Origin: Virgibacillus doumboii
Lineage (GTDB): Bacteria; Bacillota; Bacilli; Bacillales; Amphibacillaceae
Direction of reading: 5' to 3'
DNA length: 64,000 bases
NCBI RefSeq assembly: GCF_902806455.1
Contig: NZ_CADCWQ010000001.1
Span: 248,001-312,000 of the forward strand
Shown here: piece by piece, positions 53,203 through 62,156 of the stretch
Layout: the number at the start of each line of letters is the position of its first letter
Position numbering within the stretch: position 1 is the first letter of the stretch
The notes under the pieces: model-generated
Databases searched by the model: none
Told to the model about the DNA's origin: nothing
What the model saw: the letters and a program-made list of their open reading frames with translations, nothing else
Made by a program: the position numbers and the translations under genes

Positions 53203-53236
53203 AAGGAAAACGTCTTTACTGGACGTTTTCCTTTTT
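53203..53236 (+). terminator. Terminator after yocH
   Basis: AAGGAAAACGTC and GACGTTTTCCTT with a 7-base loop and T run. Confidence 0.92.
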
Positions 53237-53252
53237 TATTTATAGTGAAACA

Positions 53253-53384
53253 TTAATTCACGATTAATGTGTTATCATTTTCCTGTTCGACAACATCGTT
53301 TGGCTCATCGGTATGTTGTGTAAAACCGATAATTCCAAAACTTAGTATCAAAACCATAAACAGTGCGATTAATAGTTTTTTCAT
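53253..53384 (-). CDS. 43-residue membrane or secreted microprotein
   Basis: Start MKKLLIALFMVLILSFGIIG is a signal anchor; the tail TQHTDEPNDVVEQENDNTL is acidic and extracytoplasmic. RBS GAGGGAAG precedes the ATG. No family recognised. It lies in the 440-base gap between yocH and kbl, transcribed against both. Confidence 0.6.
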   Translation of the reverse strand: MKKLLIALFMVLILSFGIIGFTQHTDEPNDVVEQENDNTLIVN

Positions 53385-53589
53385 TTTACTTCCCTCACTT
53401 TATTAATCTATATAAAGTATAATAAAATAGAGTTAAAAGCACCATAGATTTTTGTGACAAAATCGCAGGTAAATCTTACAAAAATGACATGTTTGAAAAA
53501 TAACGTCATGATCAGTATCGAAGTGCCAATTATGCAAACATGTGTTAAACTCAATAATGGAATATGTTTATTTTAAAAACGAAAGATAA

Positions 53590-53603
53590 TAAAAGCGCTT
53601 ACA
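53590..53603 (+). promoter_or_regulatory. CcpA cre site before kbl-tdh
   Basis: TAAAAGCGCTTACA matches the cre consensus TGWAARCGYTWNCW at 13 of 14 positions. It lies 21-34 bp before the kbl start, a position where CcpA would block transcription in good carbon supply. Confidence 0.65.
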
Positions 53604-53623
53604 TATGAAGGAGGAAGTGACAA

Positions 53624-54814
53624 ATGACAAGTAAAGTATTACACTCATTTCTGGAAGATAACATTGCGGACCTAAAAGAACGTGGTCTTTATAATGAAAT
53701 CGATCCTGTGCAAGGTGCAAATGGCCCAATCATTCAAATTGATGGTAAGAAACTGATTAATCTTTCATCCAATAACTATTTGGGACTTGCAACAGATGAA
53801 CGCCTGAAAGAAGTCGCGAAAGATGCAGTTGATTCACACGGTGTTGGTGCTGGTGCTGTGCGTACAATTAACGGTACATTGGATCTGCATCTTGAACTGG
53901 AAAAGAAACTGGCTGCATTTAAAGGAACGGAAGCAGTGATTTCCTATCAGTCCGGTTTTAACTGTAACATGGCTGCTATTTCAGCAGTGATGGATAAAAA
54001 TGATGCGATTCTTTCGGATGCATTGAATCATGCTTCGATTATTGATGGGTGCAGGCTCTCCAAAGCAAAAATTATCCCATTTGAACATTCCAATATGGAT
54101 GATTTACGTAAAAAAGCGAAAGAAGCAGTGGAATCCGGAGAATACAATAAAATAATGGTTATCACTGATGGTGTATTTTCCATGGATGGTGACATTGCCA
54201 AGCTTCCCGAAATTGTAGAGATAGCTGAAGAATTTGACCTGATCACATATGTTGATGATGCACATGGTTCAGGTGTATTAGGAAAAGGTGCCGGTACCGT
54301 AAAACATTTCGGTCTGCAGGATAAAGTGGATTTCCAGATGGGAACATTATCAAAAGCAATCGGTGTAATCGGCGGATATGTTGCTGGTAAAACCGAGCTG
54401 ATCGACTGGCTGCGTGTCCGTTCCCGTCCGTTCTTATTTTCAACAGCTGTTTCTCCGGCAGATGCTGCAGCAAGTACAAAAGCGGTTGATTTACTGTTGG
54501 AGTCTACTGATTTGAATGAAAAACTTTGGGAAAACGGTGATTATTTAAAAGAAGGACTGAAAAATATCGGGTTTGATATCGGTAACAGTGAAACACCAAT
54601 AACGCCATGTATAATCGGTGATGAAAACGATACACAGAAATTCAGTAAACGATTATATGAAGAAGGCGTTTATGCAAAATCAATCGTTTTCCCTACCGTA
54701 CCAAGAGGAACCGGCCGTGTGCGCAATATGCCGACAGCAGCACATACAAAAGAGATGCTTGATGATGCAATTGCAGTCTACAAAAAAGCAGGAAAAGAAA
54801 TGGGTCTCATTTAA
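53624..54814 (+). CDS. kbl: Glycine C-acetyltransferase (2-amino-3-ketobutyrate CoA ligase)
   Basis: 396-residue PLP enzyme of the alpha-oxoamine synthase family. It converts 2-amino-3-ketobutyrate and CoA to glycine and acetyl-Co[17 protein letters not shown] near 45-60, the [11 protein letters not shown] block near 126, [10 protein letters not shown] near 182, [10 protein letters not shown] near 210, and the PLP lysine in [14 protein letters not shown] near 244. It pairs with the threonine dehydrogenase encoded downstream. RBS GAAGGAGG. cre site upstream. Confidence 0.95.
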   Translation: MTSKVLHSFLEDNIADLKERGLYNEIDPVQGANGPIIQIDGKKLINLSSNNYLGLATDERLKEVAKDAVDSHGVGAGAVRTINGTLDLHLELEKKLAAFKGTEAVISYQSGFNCNMAAISAVMDKNDAILSDALNHASIIDGCRLSKAKIIPFEHSNMDDLRKKAKEAVESGEYNKIMVITDGVFSMDGDIAKLPEIVEIAEEFDLITYVDDAHGSGVLGKGAGTVKHFGLQDKVDFQMGTLSKAIGVIGGYVAGKTELIDWLRVRSRPFLFSTAVSPADAAASTKAVDLLLESTDLNEKLWENGDYLKEGLKNIGFDIGNSETPITPCIIGDENDTQKFSKRLYEEGVYAKSIVFPTVPRGTGRVRNMPTAAHTKEMLDDAIAVYKKAGKEMGLI

Positions 54815-54845
54815 TCAGAGAGACTCCTCGTTGGGGGTAACTATC

Positions 54846-55778
54846 ATGAAAAAAATTCTGGTTACAGGCGCAATGGGTCAAATTGGCTCAGAGCTTGTCA
54901 CAACATTACGGCAAAATTACGGAGCAACCAATGTAATTGGATCAGATATCCGAAAAAAAGAAGAGGAAGATGGTCCATTTGAAATAGTAGATGTCACCAA
55001 CGCAGATGAATTGTATGAAGCGGCAAAGAAACATAACGTTGATACAATCATGCACCTGGCAGCATTATTATCCGCTAAAGCAGAGGCAATTCCGCAAAAA
55101 GCATGGGACCTGAATATGGGTGGATTGATGAACGCACTCGAAGTGGCCAGGGAACTTAACCTGCAATTTTTTACACCAAGTTCAATCGGGGCATTTGGAC
55201 CGTTGACACCAAAAGTGAAAACATCACAGGACACGATTATGCGCCCGACAACGATGTATGGTGTCAATAAAGTTGCCGGTGAATTACTATGCGATTATTA
55301 TTTTTACCGGTTTGGAGTGGATACACGCGGAGTCCGCTATCCCGGCTTAATTTCCTATGTAACTCCTCCCGGCGGCGGCACAACAGATTACGCAGTGGAA
55401 ATTTATTATGAAGCTGTTAAAAATAAAAAGTATACATCTTACATCGCGGAAAATACGTACATGGATATGATGTACATGCCGGATGCACTAAACGCAATCA
55501 TGCAGTTGATGGAAGCAGATCCCAGTAAGCTCGTACATCGAAATGCCTTTAACATTGCGTCGATATCAGCAGCACCAGAGCATTTTGCAAAAGAAATTCA
55601 GAAGCATATCCCTGAATTTGAGCTGAATTATGATGTTGATTCAGTCCGCCAAAAAATCGCCGAAAGCTGGCCGGACAGCATCGACTCATCCGCAGCGACA
55701 GAAGAATGGGGATTTAAAGCGGAATATGATATTTCAAGAATGACAAAGGATATGCTGGAAAAACTCAAAGTCAAATAA
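54846..55778 (+). CDS. tdh: L-threonine 3-dehydrogenase, short-chain (epimerase-like) type
   Basis: 310 residues of the extended SDR fold. NAD site [10 protein letters not shown] near 8-17, the acidic GSDIRKKE after strand 2, catalytic Ser in [10 protein letters not shown] and YGVNK (Tyr-x-x-x-Lys) near 138. It oxidises threonine to 2-amino-3-ketobutyrate, the substrate of Kbl, so the pair forms the two-step threonine-to-glycine route. ATG 54846 follows TTGGGGGTAA; a longer frame upstream lies inside kbl and is rejected. 31 bases after kbl. Confidence 0.93.
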   Translation: MKKILVTGAMGQIGSELVTTLRQNYGATNVIGSDIRKKEEEDGPFEIVDVTNADELYEAAKKHNVDTIMHLAALLSAKAEAIPQKAWDLNMGGLMNALEVARELNLQFFTPSSIGAFGPLTPKVKTSQDTIMRPTTMYGVNKVAGELLCDYYFYRFGVDTRGVRYPGLISYVTPPGGGTTDYAVEIYYEAVKNKKYTSYIAENTYMDMMYMPDALNAIMQLMEADPSKLVHRNAFNIASISAAPEHFAKEIQKHIPEFELNYDVDSVRQKIAESWPDSIDSSAATEEWGFKAEYDISRMTKDMLEKLKVK

Positions 55779-55810
55779 AAAACGTTCCCTGATGACAGGG
55801 AACGTTTTTT
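55779..55810 (+). terminator. Terminator after kbl-tdh
   Basis: AAAACGTTCCCTG-ATGA-CAGGGAACGTTTTTT, perfect stem and T run. Confidence 0.94.
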
Positions 55811-55822
55811 AGTGTGCCAGGT

Positions 55823-55850
55823 AAGACATAGGGACAGGTCAAGTGTCTCA
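55823..55850. repeat. GACATAGGGACAGG palindromic repeat
   Basis: AAGACATAGGGACAGG-TCAA-GTGTCTCA, another member of the family at 36397-36424. Confidence 0.7.
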
Positions 55851-55924
55851 TCTAAGTAATATTTGTTTGGCAAAGGGAAATGCCCGAGTGTCTAAACAGA
55901 AAATAATTCCACGCGAGGAGAAGG

Positions 55925-56220
55925 ATATCAACCCTAGAACGAATATATCAACCGGACAGAAAATATATCAACCCGAGAGCGAACATATCAACCGGACAGA
56001 AAATATATCAACCCAAGAGCGAACATATCAACCGGACAGAAAATATATCAATCCGAGAGCGAACATATCAACCGGACAGAAAATATATCAACCCAAGAGC
56101 GAACATATCAACCGGACAGAAAATATATCAATCCGAGAATCAAAATATCAACCGGACGGTGAATATATCAACCCGAGAAGTGAAACATCCACCCCAGAAC
56201 AGAAACATCAGCCCGTAAAC
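55925..56220. repeat. 40-bp tandem repeat built on ATATCAACC
   Basis: Six units of exactly 40 bp start at 55941, 55981, 56021, 56061, 56101 and 56141. Each has two related 20-bp halves, ATATCAACCGGACAGAAA and ATATCAACCCGAGAGCGA, with variants alternating CCCGAGAGC, CCCAAGAGC and TCCGAGAGC. A looser edge follows to 56220. The unit is not a multiple of three and no ribosome site precedes the open frame through it. It lies between the convergent tdh and ABC-F genes. Confidence 0.9.
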
Positions 56221-56268
56221 GACGAACATCTTCTCCACAGCAAATATATACTTCCGAGCAGTGGTGAA

Positions 56269-57891
56269 TTACCCAGCATACATCGCCTCAACATCCTTCT
56301 GCAACTTCTGATCCGCAATGTACTCGTCATAGCTCATTTCTTTATCAACAAGGCCATTCGGTGTAATCTCAATCAATCGATTTGCAATACTGTTCACGAA
56401 TTCATGGTCGTGAGAAGTAAACAGAATCGATCCTTTGAATTTAATTAAGCCGTTGTTCAACGACGTAATCGACTCCAGATCCAAATGGTTTGTCGGTTCA
56501 TCAAGAATCAGCACGTTGGCATTGGACAGCATCATTTTCGACAGCATACACCGAACCCGCTCACCACCGGAGAGGACGTTTGCCTTTTTCAACGCCTGGT
56601 CGCCTGAAAATAACATCCGGCCAAGGAATCCGCGCAGGAATGTCTCTGTTTCATCTTCAGGTGAATATTGACGGAGCCAGTCAACAAGTGGTAATTTGTT
56701 TCCCTCAAAATATTCCGAGTTATCTTTCGGGAAGTACGATTGCGATGTAGTGACACCCCACTTGTATGATCCTGCATCAGGTTCCATTTCACCCATCAGG
56801 ATTTTAAACAACGTCGTCTTGGCGATGTCATCTTTACCGATTAGTGCAATTTTGTCGTCCTTATTCATCGTAAAGCTGACATTGTCCAGCACTTTTTTAC
56901 CGCCTATCGTTTTTGTCAGCCCTTCTACACGCAACAAGTCATTGCCAATTTCACGCTCTGGCGTAAACGCAATATACGGATATTTACGCGAAGACGGTTT
57001 GATATCATCGAGTGTGATACTATCCAACAGTTTTTTACGTGACGTTGCCTGTTTGGATTTGGATGCATTTGCACTAAACCGGGCAATAAACGATTGCAGC
57101 TCTTTAATTTTTTCCTCTTTTTTCTTGTTTTGTTCCTGTGCCATCTTTGTTGCCAGTTGGCTTGATTCATACCAGAAATCATAGTTGCCGATATAGATTT
57201 CAATCTTTCCATAGTCAACATCGGCAATATGGGTGCATACCTTATTTAAAAAGTGACGGTCGTGTGATACGACAATAACGGTGTTTTCAAAGTTTATCAA
57301 AAACTCTTCAAGCCATTGAATCGCATGGATATCAAGTCCGTTTGTCGGTTCGTCAAGCAACAGAATATCCGGGTTTCCGAATAACGCCTGTGCAAGCAAT
57401 ACTTTAACTTTCTGATCCTCATTCAGATCAGCCATTTTCAAATTGTGAAGTGATTCATCAATACCAAGCCCTTTTAAAAGAACTGCAGCATCCGATTCAG
57501 CTTCCCAGCCGTTCATCTCAGCAAACTCGCCTTCCAGTTCGGCAGCGCGCATGCCATCTTCCTCGGAAAAGTCAGCTTTCATATAAATTGCATCTTTTTC
57601 CTGTTTTACATTATATAGCCGTTCATGACCCATCAAAACAGTTTCGAGTACTTCATATTCTTCATACGCGAAGTGGTCCTGTTTCAGCACGGTCATCCGC
57701 TCACCTGGAGATAAGGCCACATTACCTGATTGGGGTTCCACCTCACCTGATAACACCTTCAGAAAGGTTGATTTACCGGCACCATTAGCTCCAATTAAGC
57801 CGTAACAGTTACCCGGGGTGAATTTCAAATTCACATCCTCGAATAATTTTTTATCACCATATCGTAAACTTACATTTGTAACATTAATCAT
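56269..57891 (-). CDS. ykpA: ABC-F ATPase, YkpA/YbiT-like
   Basis: 540 residues, two ATP-binding domains without TM segments. Domain 1: Walker A GANGAGKST near 34-42, atypical signature LNEDQKVKVLLAQALFG, Walker B LLLDEPTNGLD near 184. A charged linker KKKEEKIKELQSFIARFSANASKSKQ follows. Domain 2: Walker A variant GKDDIAKTT near 353, signature LSGGERVRCML near 438, Walker B VLILDEPTNHLD. The variants are characteristic of this subfamily. ABC-F proteins of this kind act on ribosomes to resolve stalled or drug-bound states. Length equals B. subtilis YkpA. Confidence 0.92.
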   Translation of the reverse strand: MINVTNVSLRYGDKKLFEDVNLKFTPGNCYGLIGANGAGKSTFLKVLSGEVEPQSGNVALSPGERMTVLKQDHFAYEEYEVLETVLMGHERLYNVKQEKDAIYMKADFSEEDGMRAAELEGEFAEMNGWEAESDAAVLLKGLGIDESLHNLKMADLNEDQKVKVLLAQALFGNPDILLLDEPTNGLDIHAIQWLEEFLINFENTVIVVSHDRHFLNKVCTHIADVDYGKIEIYIGNYDFWYESSQLATKMAQEQNKKKEEKIKELQSFIARFSANASKSKQATSRKKLLDSITLDDIKPSSRKYPYIAFTPEREIGNDLLRVEGLTKTIGGKKVLDNVSFTMNKDDKIALIGKDDIAKTTLFKILMGEMEPDAGSYKWGVTTSQSYFPKDNSEYFEGNKLPLVDWLRQYSPEDETETFLRGFLGRMLFSGDQALKKANVLSGGERVRCMLSKMMLSNANVLILDEPTNHLDLESITSLNNGLIKFKGSILFTSHDHEFVNSIANRLIEITPNGLVDKEMSYDEYIADQKLQKDVEAMYAG

Positions 57892-58134
57892 GCTATTTAG
57901 TGTCCTCCATTAATAAGTAATCACCGTTAGCTTAAGGGATAGAAGCCATTTCGTCAATGTTTAACGCTTAAAACAATTGACCAAAAACACCCAGTTGAAT
58001 AAAATAATCAATAATTTTCCATTTTACTGAAAAAAAGACTATATTTTTCATAAGATATATGCAACAATAAATTAACGATAAAAAAACGTTATGGAGCTGC
58101 CATTATGAAATGGCAACTTGCGGAGGGGAATCTA

Positions 58135-58755
58135 ATGGGGGAGAAAACAGTATATTTTCTCTTTACAGATACAGGGACTTATTTATCCCGGCTGATCAAT
58201 TATGTGACAAAAGAGCCTTTAAATCATGTGTCTATCGGGTTTGACCCTGATTTACAGGAGGTATACAGTTTTGGCAGGAAAAAGCCGCGAAATCCCTTTA
58301 TCGGCGGATTTGTTAAAGAGGATATTCGCAGTGACTTTCTGAAAAACTCGGCATGTGCTGTTTACACGTTAAAACTGTCCGAAGCGGATATAGAAAAAAT
58401 TAAAGATAAAATTGCGGAAATCGAACTGCGAAAAAATAATTATAAATACAACTTTCTTGGACTGATTGGTGTATGGCTGCAGATTGAAATCAATCGGAAT
58501 GATGCATTGTTCTGTTCACAATTTGTTGCAACCGTACTAAAGGATGTGGAGTCAATCAAATTCAAAAAGCCGGTATGCTTTACGACCCCATCGGACATCC
58601 GAAATCATAAAGGCATGGAATTAATTTACCAGGGAACATTGGGCAGCTACCGCCAGCCTGACACAGCTTCAGAGAAAGAATCCAACCAACAGCTAACAAG
58701 AAAATCATATATATTCTTATTAACAAAAAAAGTAAAAAGCCTTGTCATCAAATGA
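58135..58755 (+). CDS. Permuted papain-like (NlpC/P60, YiiX/YaeF-type) amidase
   Basis: 206 residues. Catalytic His in PLNHVSIGFD near 30 precedes the catalytic Cys in ALFCSQFVATVL near 125, the circularly permuted order of the YaeF/YiiX (DUF830) family. Some members cut lipid, amide or peptidoglycan bonds; substrate unknown. No signal peptide. The ATG at 58135 is six bases after GGAGGGG and is preferred to one at 58105. A C-terminal basic tail (KKVKSLVIK) might touch the membrane. Confidence 0.72.
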   Translation: MGEKTVYFLFTDTGTYLSRLINYVTKEPLNHVSIGFDPDLQEVYSFGRKKPRNPFIGGFVKEDIRSDFLKNSACAVYTLKLSEADIEKIKDKIAEIELRKNNYKYNFLGLIGVWLQIEINRNDALFCSQFVATVLKDVESIKFKKPVCFTTPSDIRNHKGMELIYQGTLGSYRQPDTASEKESNQQLTRKSYIFLLTKKVKSLVIK

Positions 58756-58756
58756 G

Positions 58757-58791
58757 AAGAACCTTACAGTAGTTGCAGAGGTTCTTTTTTT
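58757..58791 (+). terminator. Terminator
   Basis: AAGAACCT and AGGTTCTT with a T run, directly after the amidase gene. Confidence 0.85.
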
Positions 58792-58861
58792 ATTAAAGTT
58801 TTTTTTATAAGTTTTCTTGCTGTTTATTTGCGCAAAAGATATATAATGCGTAGTAACCGCC

Positions 58862-58997
58862 GCATTTGATTTCCGCTGCGGGCAGTCGCTTTCCGCGGGC
58901 AACGCTTCAGCCTCCTTGGAAGAAAACCACTTCCTGCGGGGTCTTCAGCCGTTGCTTTTCCCGCAGGAGTCGACTGCCCTCCGCTCCAATCAAATGC
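58862..58997. repeat. Hairpin-forming Bacillaceae interspersed repeat, copy 1
   Basis: 136 bp with perfect 10-bp terminal inverted repeats GCATTTGATT/AATCAAATGC and inner arms GGGCAGTCG/CGACTGCCC. The phrases TTCCGCTGCGGGC, CTTTCCGCGGGC and CCGCAGGAGTCGA are those of a high-copy intergenic repeat I know from many Bacillus-group genomes. Non-coding. Confidence 0.8.
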
Positions 58998-59075
58998 TGG
59001 TACTGTGCAATGAAGCATTTTCTTGAATAGCGTTATGTTGCTTTACAATAACCATCAAAGTAAAACGGACTATAT

Positions 59076-59196
59076 CCAGCGGAGGAAATATACGTAGACT
59101 CCTGTGGGAGGAAAGGCCTAGGTGAGACTCGTAGTGCGATAGCACGAAGAGGCTCATCAGCCGCCCACGGAAAGCGAAGTATATTTCCGGAGCGGT
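59076..59196. repeat. Hairpin-forming Bacillaceae interspersed repeat, copy 2 (opposite orientation)
   Basis: Contains GACTCCTGTGGGAGGAAAGG, GGTGAGACTC, GAGGCTCATCAGCCGCCC and CACGGAAAGCGAAG, the other strand of the same family but strongly diverged, with arms GGAAATATAC/GTATATTTCC near the ends. Together with copy 1 it fills most of the gap 58792-59359. Confidence 0.75.
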
Positions 59197-59359
59197 GTTA
59201 CTGCACTCAACCTTTTTTCAAATCTGTTTCGCATTATATAACTTTAATGTCGAAAATAACAATCCTTTTTAAAAACAAATTAAAATATAACTGACTATCT
59301 AAAGTATTTAAGAATGAAACCTTACATTATCGACTATTTAGAAATTGGGGGATGAGCAA

Positions 59360-60343
59360 ATGGAACGTGGAAGTAATTACCGTCTGTTAAAAATCAGGGA
59401 AATATTATTCAGCGAAACAGATGAATATAATGAACTCGATATCAATCAACTCAGTGAAAAACTCCGCATCATTACTGGAGACGCCAAATTTGATAATCGG
59501 ACAATCAAACGGGATCTGGAAATACTCGACGACTCGGATTTTGAAATTGTCCGCAACACAGGAAAATTCGGCAAATCACTTTTCAGTCATCAGACGCGCT
59601 TGTTTGAGACATACCAGTTACGGCTGATTATCGATGCGATTCTCTCAGCCCGTTTTATTACAACAAATGAGAAAGAAAAGCTGATTAAAAAGGTAAAAGA
59701 GCTGACAAGCAAACATATCGGCAAAACGCTTCCTGAGCCAATTTTGTTCAGCCAGTCCGCAAATATGGACTATGAACTTGTCAAATTAAATATCGACTGT
59801 GTCCACCGGGCTATTTCTGAAGGAAAAGTGCTTACCTATCAGTATGGGAAGTTCAATGTAAAAAAAGAATTCGAGTATCATCGAAATGGAGATCATTATT
59901 ATGTCGAGCCATATGCATTAATTTGGCAAAACGATTATTATTACCTGATTGGACGTTATCAGGAGAATGGTGAATTGCGTCACTACCGGCTGGACCGGAT
60001 CCGTAATATAGAGGTAAGTGAGCTTTTTTTTACAAAAGAAGATTTTAATTTGCAGGAATATGTGAATCAGAGTTTTCATATGTTTGCCGGTGAGGAAATG
60101 TGGATGAAAATCCGCTTTCAGAACAGTATGGTTAATGTTGTCCTGGATCGTTTTGGACAGGAAGCAGATATAAGGGAAATGGATGATGACCATTTTGTGC
60201 TTACAACCAAGGCAAAGCTGTCGGATGGCTTAATAAATTGGATTCTAACCTGGGGCAATAAGGCAAAAGTTTTGTCACCGGATCACCTTGTTGACCAAAT
60301 AAAAGAGAAAATCAGGCAGATGAGTGAAGTTTATGAGCTTTAA
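59360..60343 (+). CDS. WYL-domain transcriptional regulator
   Basis: 327 residues. N-terminal winged helix-turn-helix (about 8-75; NYRLLKIREILF, DNRTIKRDLEILDDSDFEI), then a WYL domain (about 135-225; VLTYQYGKFNVKKEFEY, YYVEPYALIWQNDYYYLIGRY, RHYRLDRIRNIEV) and a C-terminal WCX region. WYL domains bind nucleic acid or nucleotide ligands and often control stress or defence genes; none is next to it here. ATG 59360 is seven bases after GGGGGATG; a TTG start five codons earlier overlaps that site. Confidence 0.9.
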   Translation: MERGSNYRLLKIREILFSETDEYNELDINQLSEKLRIITGDAKFDNRTIKRDLEILDDSDFEIVRNTGKFGKSLFSHQTRLFETYQLRLIIDAILSARFITTNEKEKLIKKVKELTSKHIGKTLPEPILFSQSANMDYELVKLNIDCVHRAISEGKVLTYQYGKFNVKKEFEYHRNGDHYYVEPYALIWQNDYYYLIGRYQENGELRHYRLDRIRNIEVSELFFTKEDFNLQEYVNQSFHMFAGEEMWMKIRFQNSMVNVVLDRFGQEADIREMDDDHFVLTTKAKLSDGLINWILTWGNKAKVLSPDHLVDQIKEKIRQMSEVYEL

Positions 60344-60345
60344 AG

Positions 60346-60372
60346 AATCGGGGGAAAATAAGCCCCGATTTC
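60346..60372. terminator. Terminator
   Basis: AATCGGGG and CCCCGATT between convergent WYL and ypmS genes, with a short T-rich tail. Confidence 0.85.
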
Positions 60373-60374
60373 TC

Positions 60375-61001
60375 TTACTCTTCTTTTTCAATCCCCAGTG
60401 TCCGGTACGGTATTTTTATTTTAAATGCTAGATTGTTAGCTCCAAGATCAATATGTTCGACACTGACATCAAAGTTACTTTTAATTTCCATATCTGTCAC
60501 AGCGACATAAATTTCCTCATTTTTTGGATTGATGGTGACCCACTTCGGCATCGGCAGATACTTTTTCATGTACTCCATGATTTTCTGATTGGGCAGCTCC
60601 AGCAATCCAATCGAAATCGATTTCTGTTTCAAAATCACATCACCATTATCCTGTACAAACGGCTCCAAATGTACAGAGAGCGGGACCGTTGACGAAAAAA
60701 CGGGAAGTTCTCCTTTTAGATGGACATCCTCTTCAAGTGAAACACTGTAGTGATGATTCGTATCTGCTAAAAGTTTATCGATATAAGCGTTTACCAATTC
60801 ATTCAGATTCGTCTTAGTGGTTCGGACCACAAATTCGGAACTTCGCTGTTCAGCTTCTTCATCGGCGGAAGGAGTTTCTGTTTCGGAGACCGGCCAAAAA
60901 ATAAGTACAACCAATCCTATTAAAATGATAGCGTTCAAACCTAGTAAAGCCAGAAATAATCGTTTCCATTTATTTTTATCATGTTTCGGCAAGCAACTCA
61001 C
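60375..61001 (-). CDS. ypmS: YpmS-family (DUF2140) protein
   Basis: 208 residues: one N-terminal TM helix (RLFLALLGLNAIILIGLVVLIF, about 14-35) and an extracytoplasmic domain with TTKTNLNELVNAYIDKLL, GELPVFSSTVPLSVHLEPF and the end IKIPYRTLGI. These are typical of YpmS. The role is unknown, but the gene always follows the SGNH lipase gene ypmR, as here (3-base gap). Confidence 0.9.
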   Translation of the reverse strand: MSCLPKHDKNKWKRLFLALLGLNAIILIGLVVLIFWPVSETETPSADEEAEQRSSEFVVRTTKTNLNELVNAYIDKLLADTNHHYSVSLEEDVHLKGELPVFSSTVPLSVHLEPFVQDNGDVILKQKSISIGLLELPNQKIMEYMKKYLPMPKWVTINPKNEEIYVAVTDMEIKSNFDVSVEHIDLGANNLAFKIKIPYRTLGIEKEE

Positions 61002-61004
61002 CTC

Positions 61005-61901
61005 CTAATGCGTTATATGTTCCAATATCCGTTCCGCCATCAGTTGATAACCCCGGTGATTCGGGTGGAAATTATCATCGGCAAATAGATCAGTATTTGC
61101 ATTACTGAATAAATCTGCAGTAGGTATATAGGATACATTATCATATTGTCCTGTTACCTTTTTTCCTGTACTGTTCCAGTTCTCTACAATCATATTAAGC
61201 TCTTTGATGTCTTTGAAATATTTTTCAAAAGGATTATAAAAGCCTACCAAATAAATCTCTGTATCATCGTTAAGGCTGTTTATCTTATCAAAAATATTTT
61301 TCAGCCTTTCCTTAAAAGCCGTACGTTCCTGCGTAAAATCTTTGATGTTTAAATCAGTAATATTCTCTTTCATGACTTTCATAATATCATTTGCACCGAT
61401 AGTAATCAGAACTATATCAGCTTGCCTGATCGAATTTTCAATTTCCTTCTTTTCCAGGCGCTGTAATAGCTGACTGGAGCGGTTTCCACGTTTGCCGTAA
61501 TTTTCGAATGTCACTACTTCGTCTTCCTTATTAAGTGTCTTATCGAGGATCCCCACATATCCGCCATCAACGACATCATCACCGACACCCTGGGTTAGTG
61601 AGTCGCCAATCGCAACAATATGCGTTTTATTACCAGTAAAAAAATCAATTGTTTTCTGGATTGCATCACCGATTATGTCCTGAAACTGTGTGACGGGTTC
61701 TTTTGCTTCTTTTTCTTCTTCAGAAGGGGCATCTTCCGTTTTTTCAGTTTCCTGGTTGGGAGTAGTATCCGTTTCCTTTTCCGTCTCTGTTTGTTTATTT
61801 TTTGTGACATTTAATTCAGTTTCGGGTTGATCTACAAATAAAACACTGGCAAAACCTATAAGCAGTATACCCAAAATAATAAAAATGTATCTTCTTTTCA
61901 T
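61005..61901 (-). CDS. ypmR: SGNH-type lipase/esterase, YpmR-like
   Basis: 298 residues. N-terminal signal anchor (FIILGILLIGFASVLFV), a Glu/Thr-rich linker (about 30-80), then the GDSL/SGNH hydrolase domain: block I IVAIGDSLTQGVGDD with catalytic Ser near 99, block III GANDIMK near 168, block V DNFHPNHRGY with Asp and His near 277-280. It should hydrolyse esters outside the membrane, possibly lipids or cell-wall acyl groups. Longer than some relatives because of the linker. Confidence 0.9.
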   Translation of the reverse strand: MKRRYIFIILGILLIGFASVLFVDQPETELNVTKNKQTETEKETDTTPNQETEKTEDAPSEEEKEAKEPVTQFQDIIGDAIQKTIDFFTGNKTHIVAIGDSLTQGVGDDVVDGGYVGILDKTLNKEDEVVTFENYGKRGNRSSQLLQRLEKKEIENSIRQADIVLITIGANDIMKVMKENITDLNIKDFTQERTAFKERLKNIFDKINSLNDDTEIYLVGFYNPFEKYFKDIKELNMIVENWNSTGKKVTGQYDNVSYIPTADLFSNANTDLFADDNFHPNHRGYQLMAERILEHITH

Positions 61902-62123
61902 GTAATCTCACACCTAAGCTGTTAATCGGTATCATTGATTTCAGTTCAAGGCTCTCGTCTTGAAACTGATATATATTGAAAGAATGATTTGTCTTCGTAC
62001 ATATCCCGTTCCATACTATAAATGTACCCTGTTTCTTTGGCAAGTATCAGCATTTCATATTTCGATTGTTTAACAATTGAGTTAAATAATAATTATTCCT
62101 CTAATAGTATATGCCCAAACATA

Positions 62124-62153
62124 AAAATTCGCCTTCCTCAGAAGACGAATTTA
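62124..62153 (-). terminator. Terminator of metX-hom
   Basis: AAATTCGCCTTC and GAAGACGAATTT with a 4-base loop; TTTTTAT follows on the minus strand. Confidence 0.85.
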
Positions 62154-62156
62154 TCG

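Noticed and set aside
54618..54845. 76-codon upstream extension of tdh
   Set aside because: Lies inside kbl in another frame; the ribosome site and the NAD-binding motif fix the start at 54846.
55843..56448. 201-codon plus-strand frame through the 40-bp array
   Set aside because: No ribosome site, low-complexity translation, and its end runs antisense into the conserved ykpA gene.
58720..59018. Minus-strand frames over the hairpin repeat at 58862
   Set aside because: They follow from the GC-rich interspersed repeat; no start site and no protein family.
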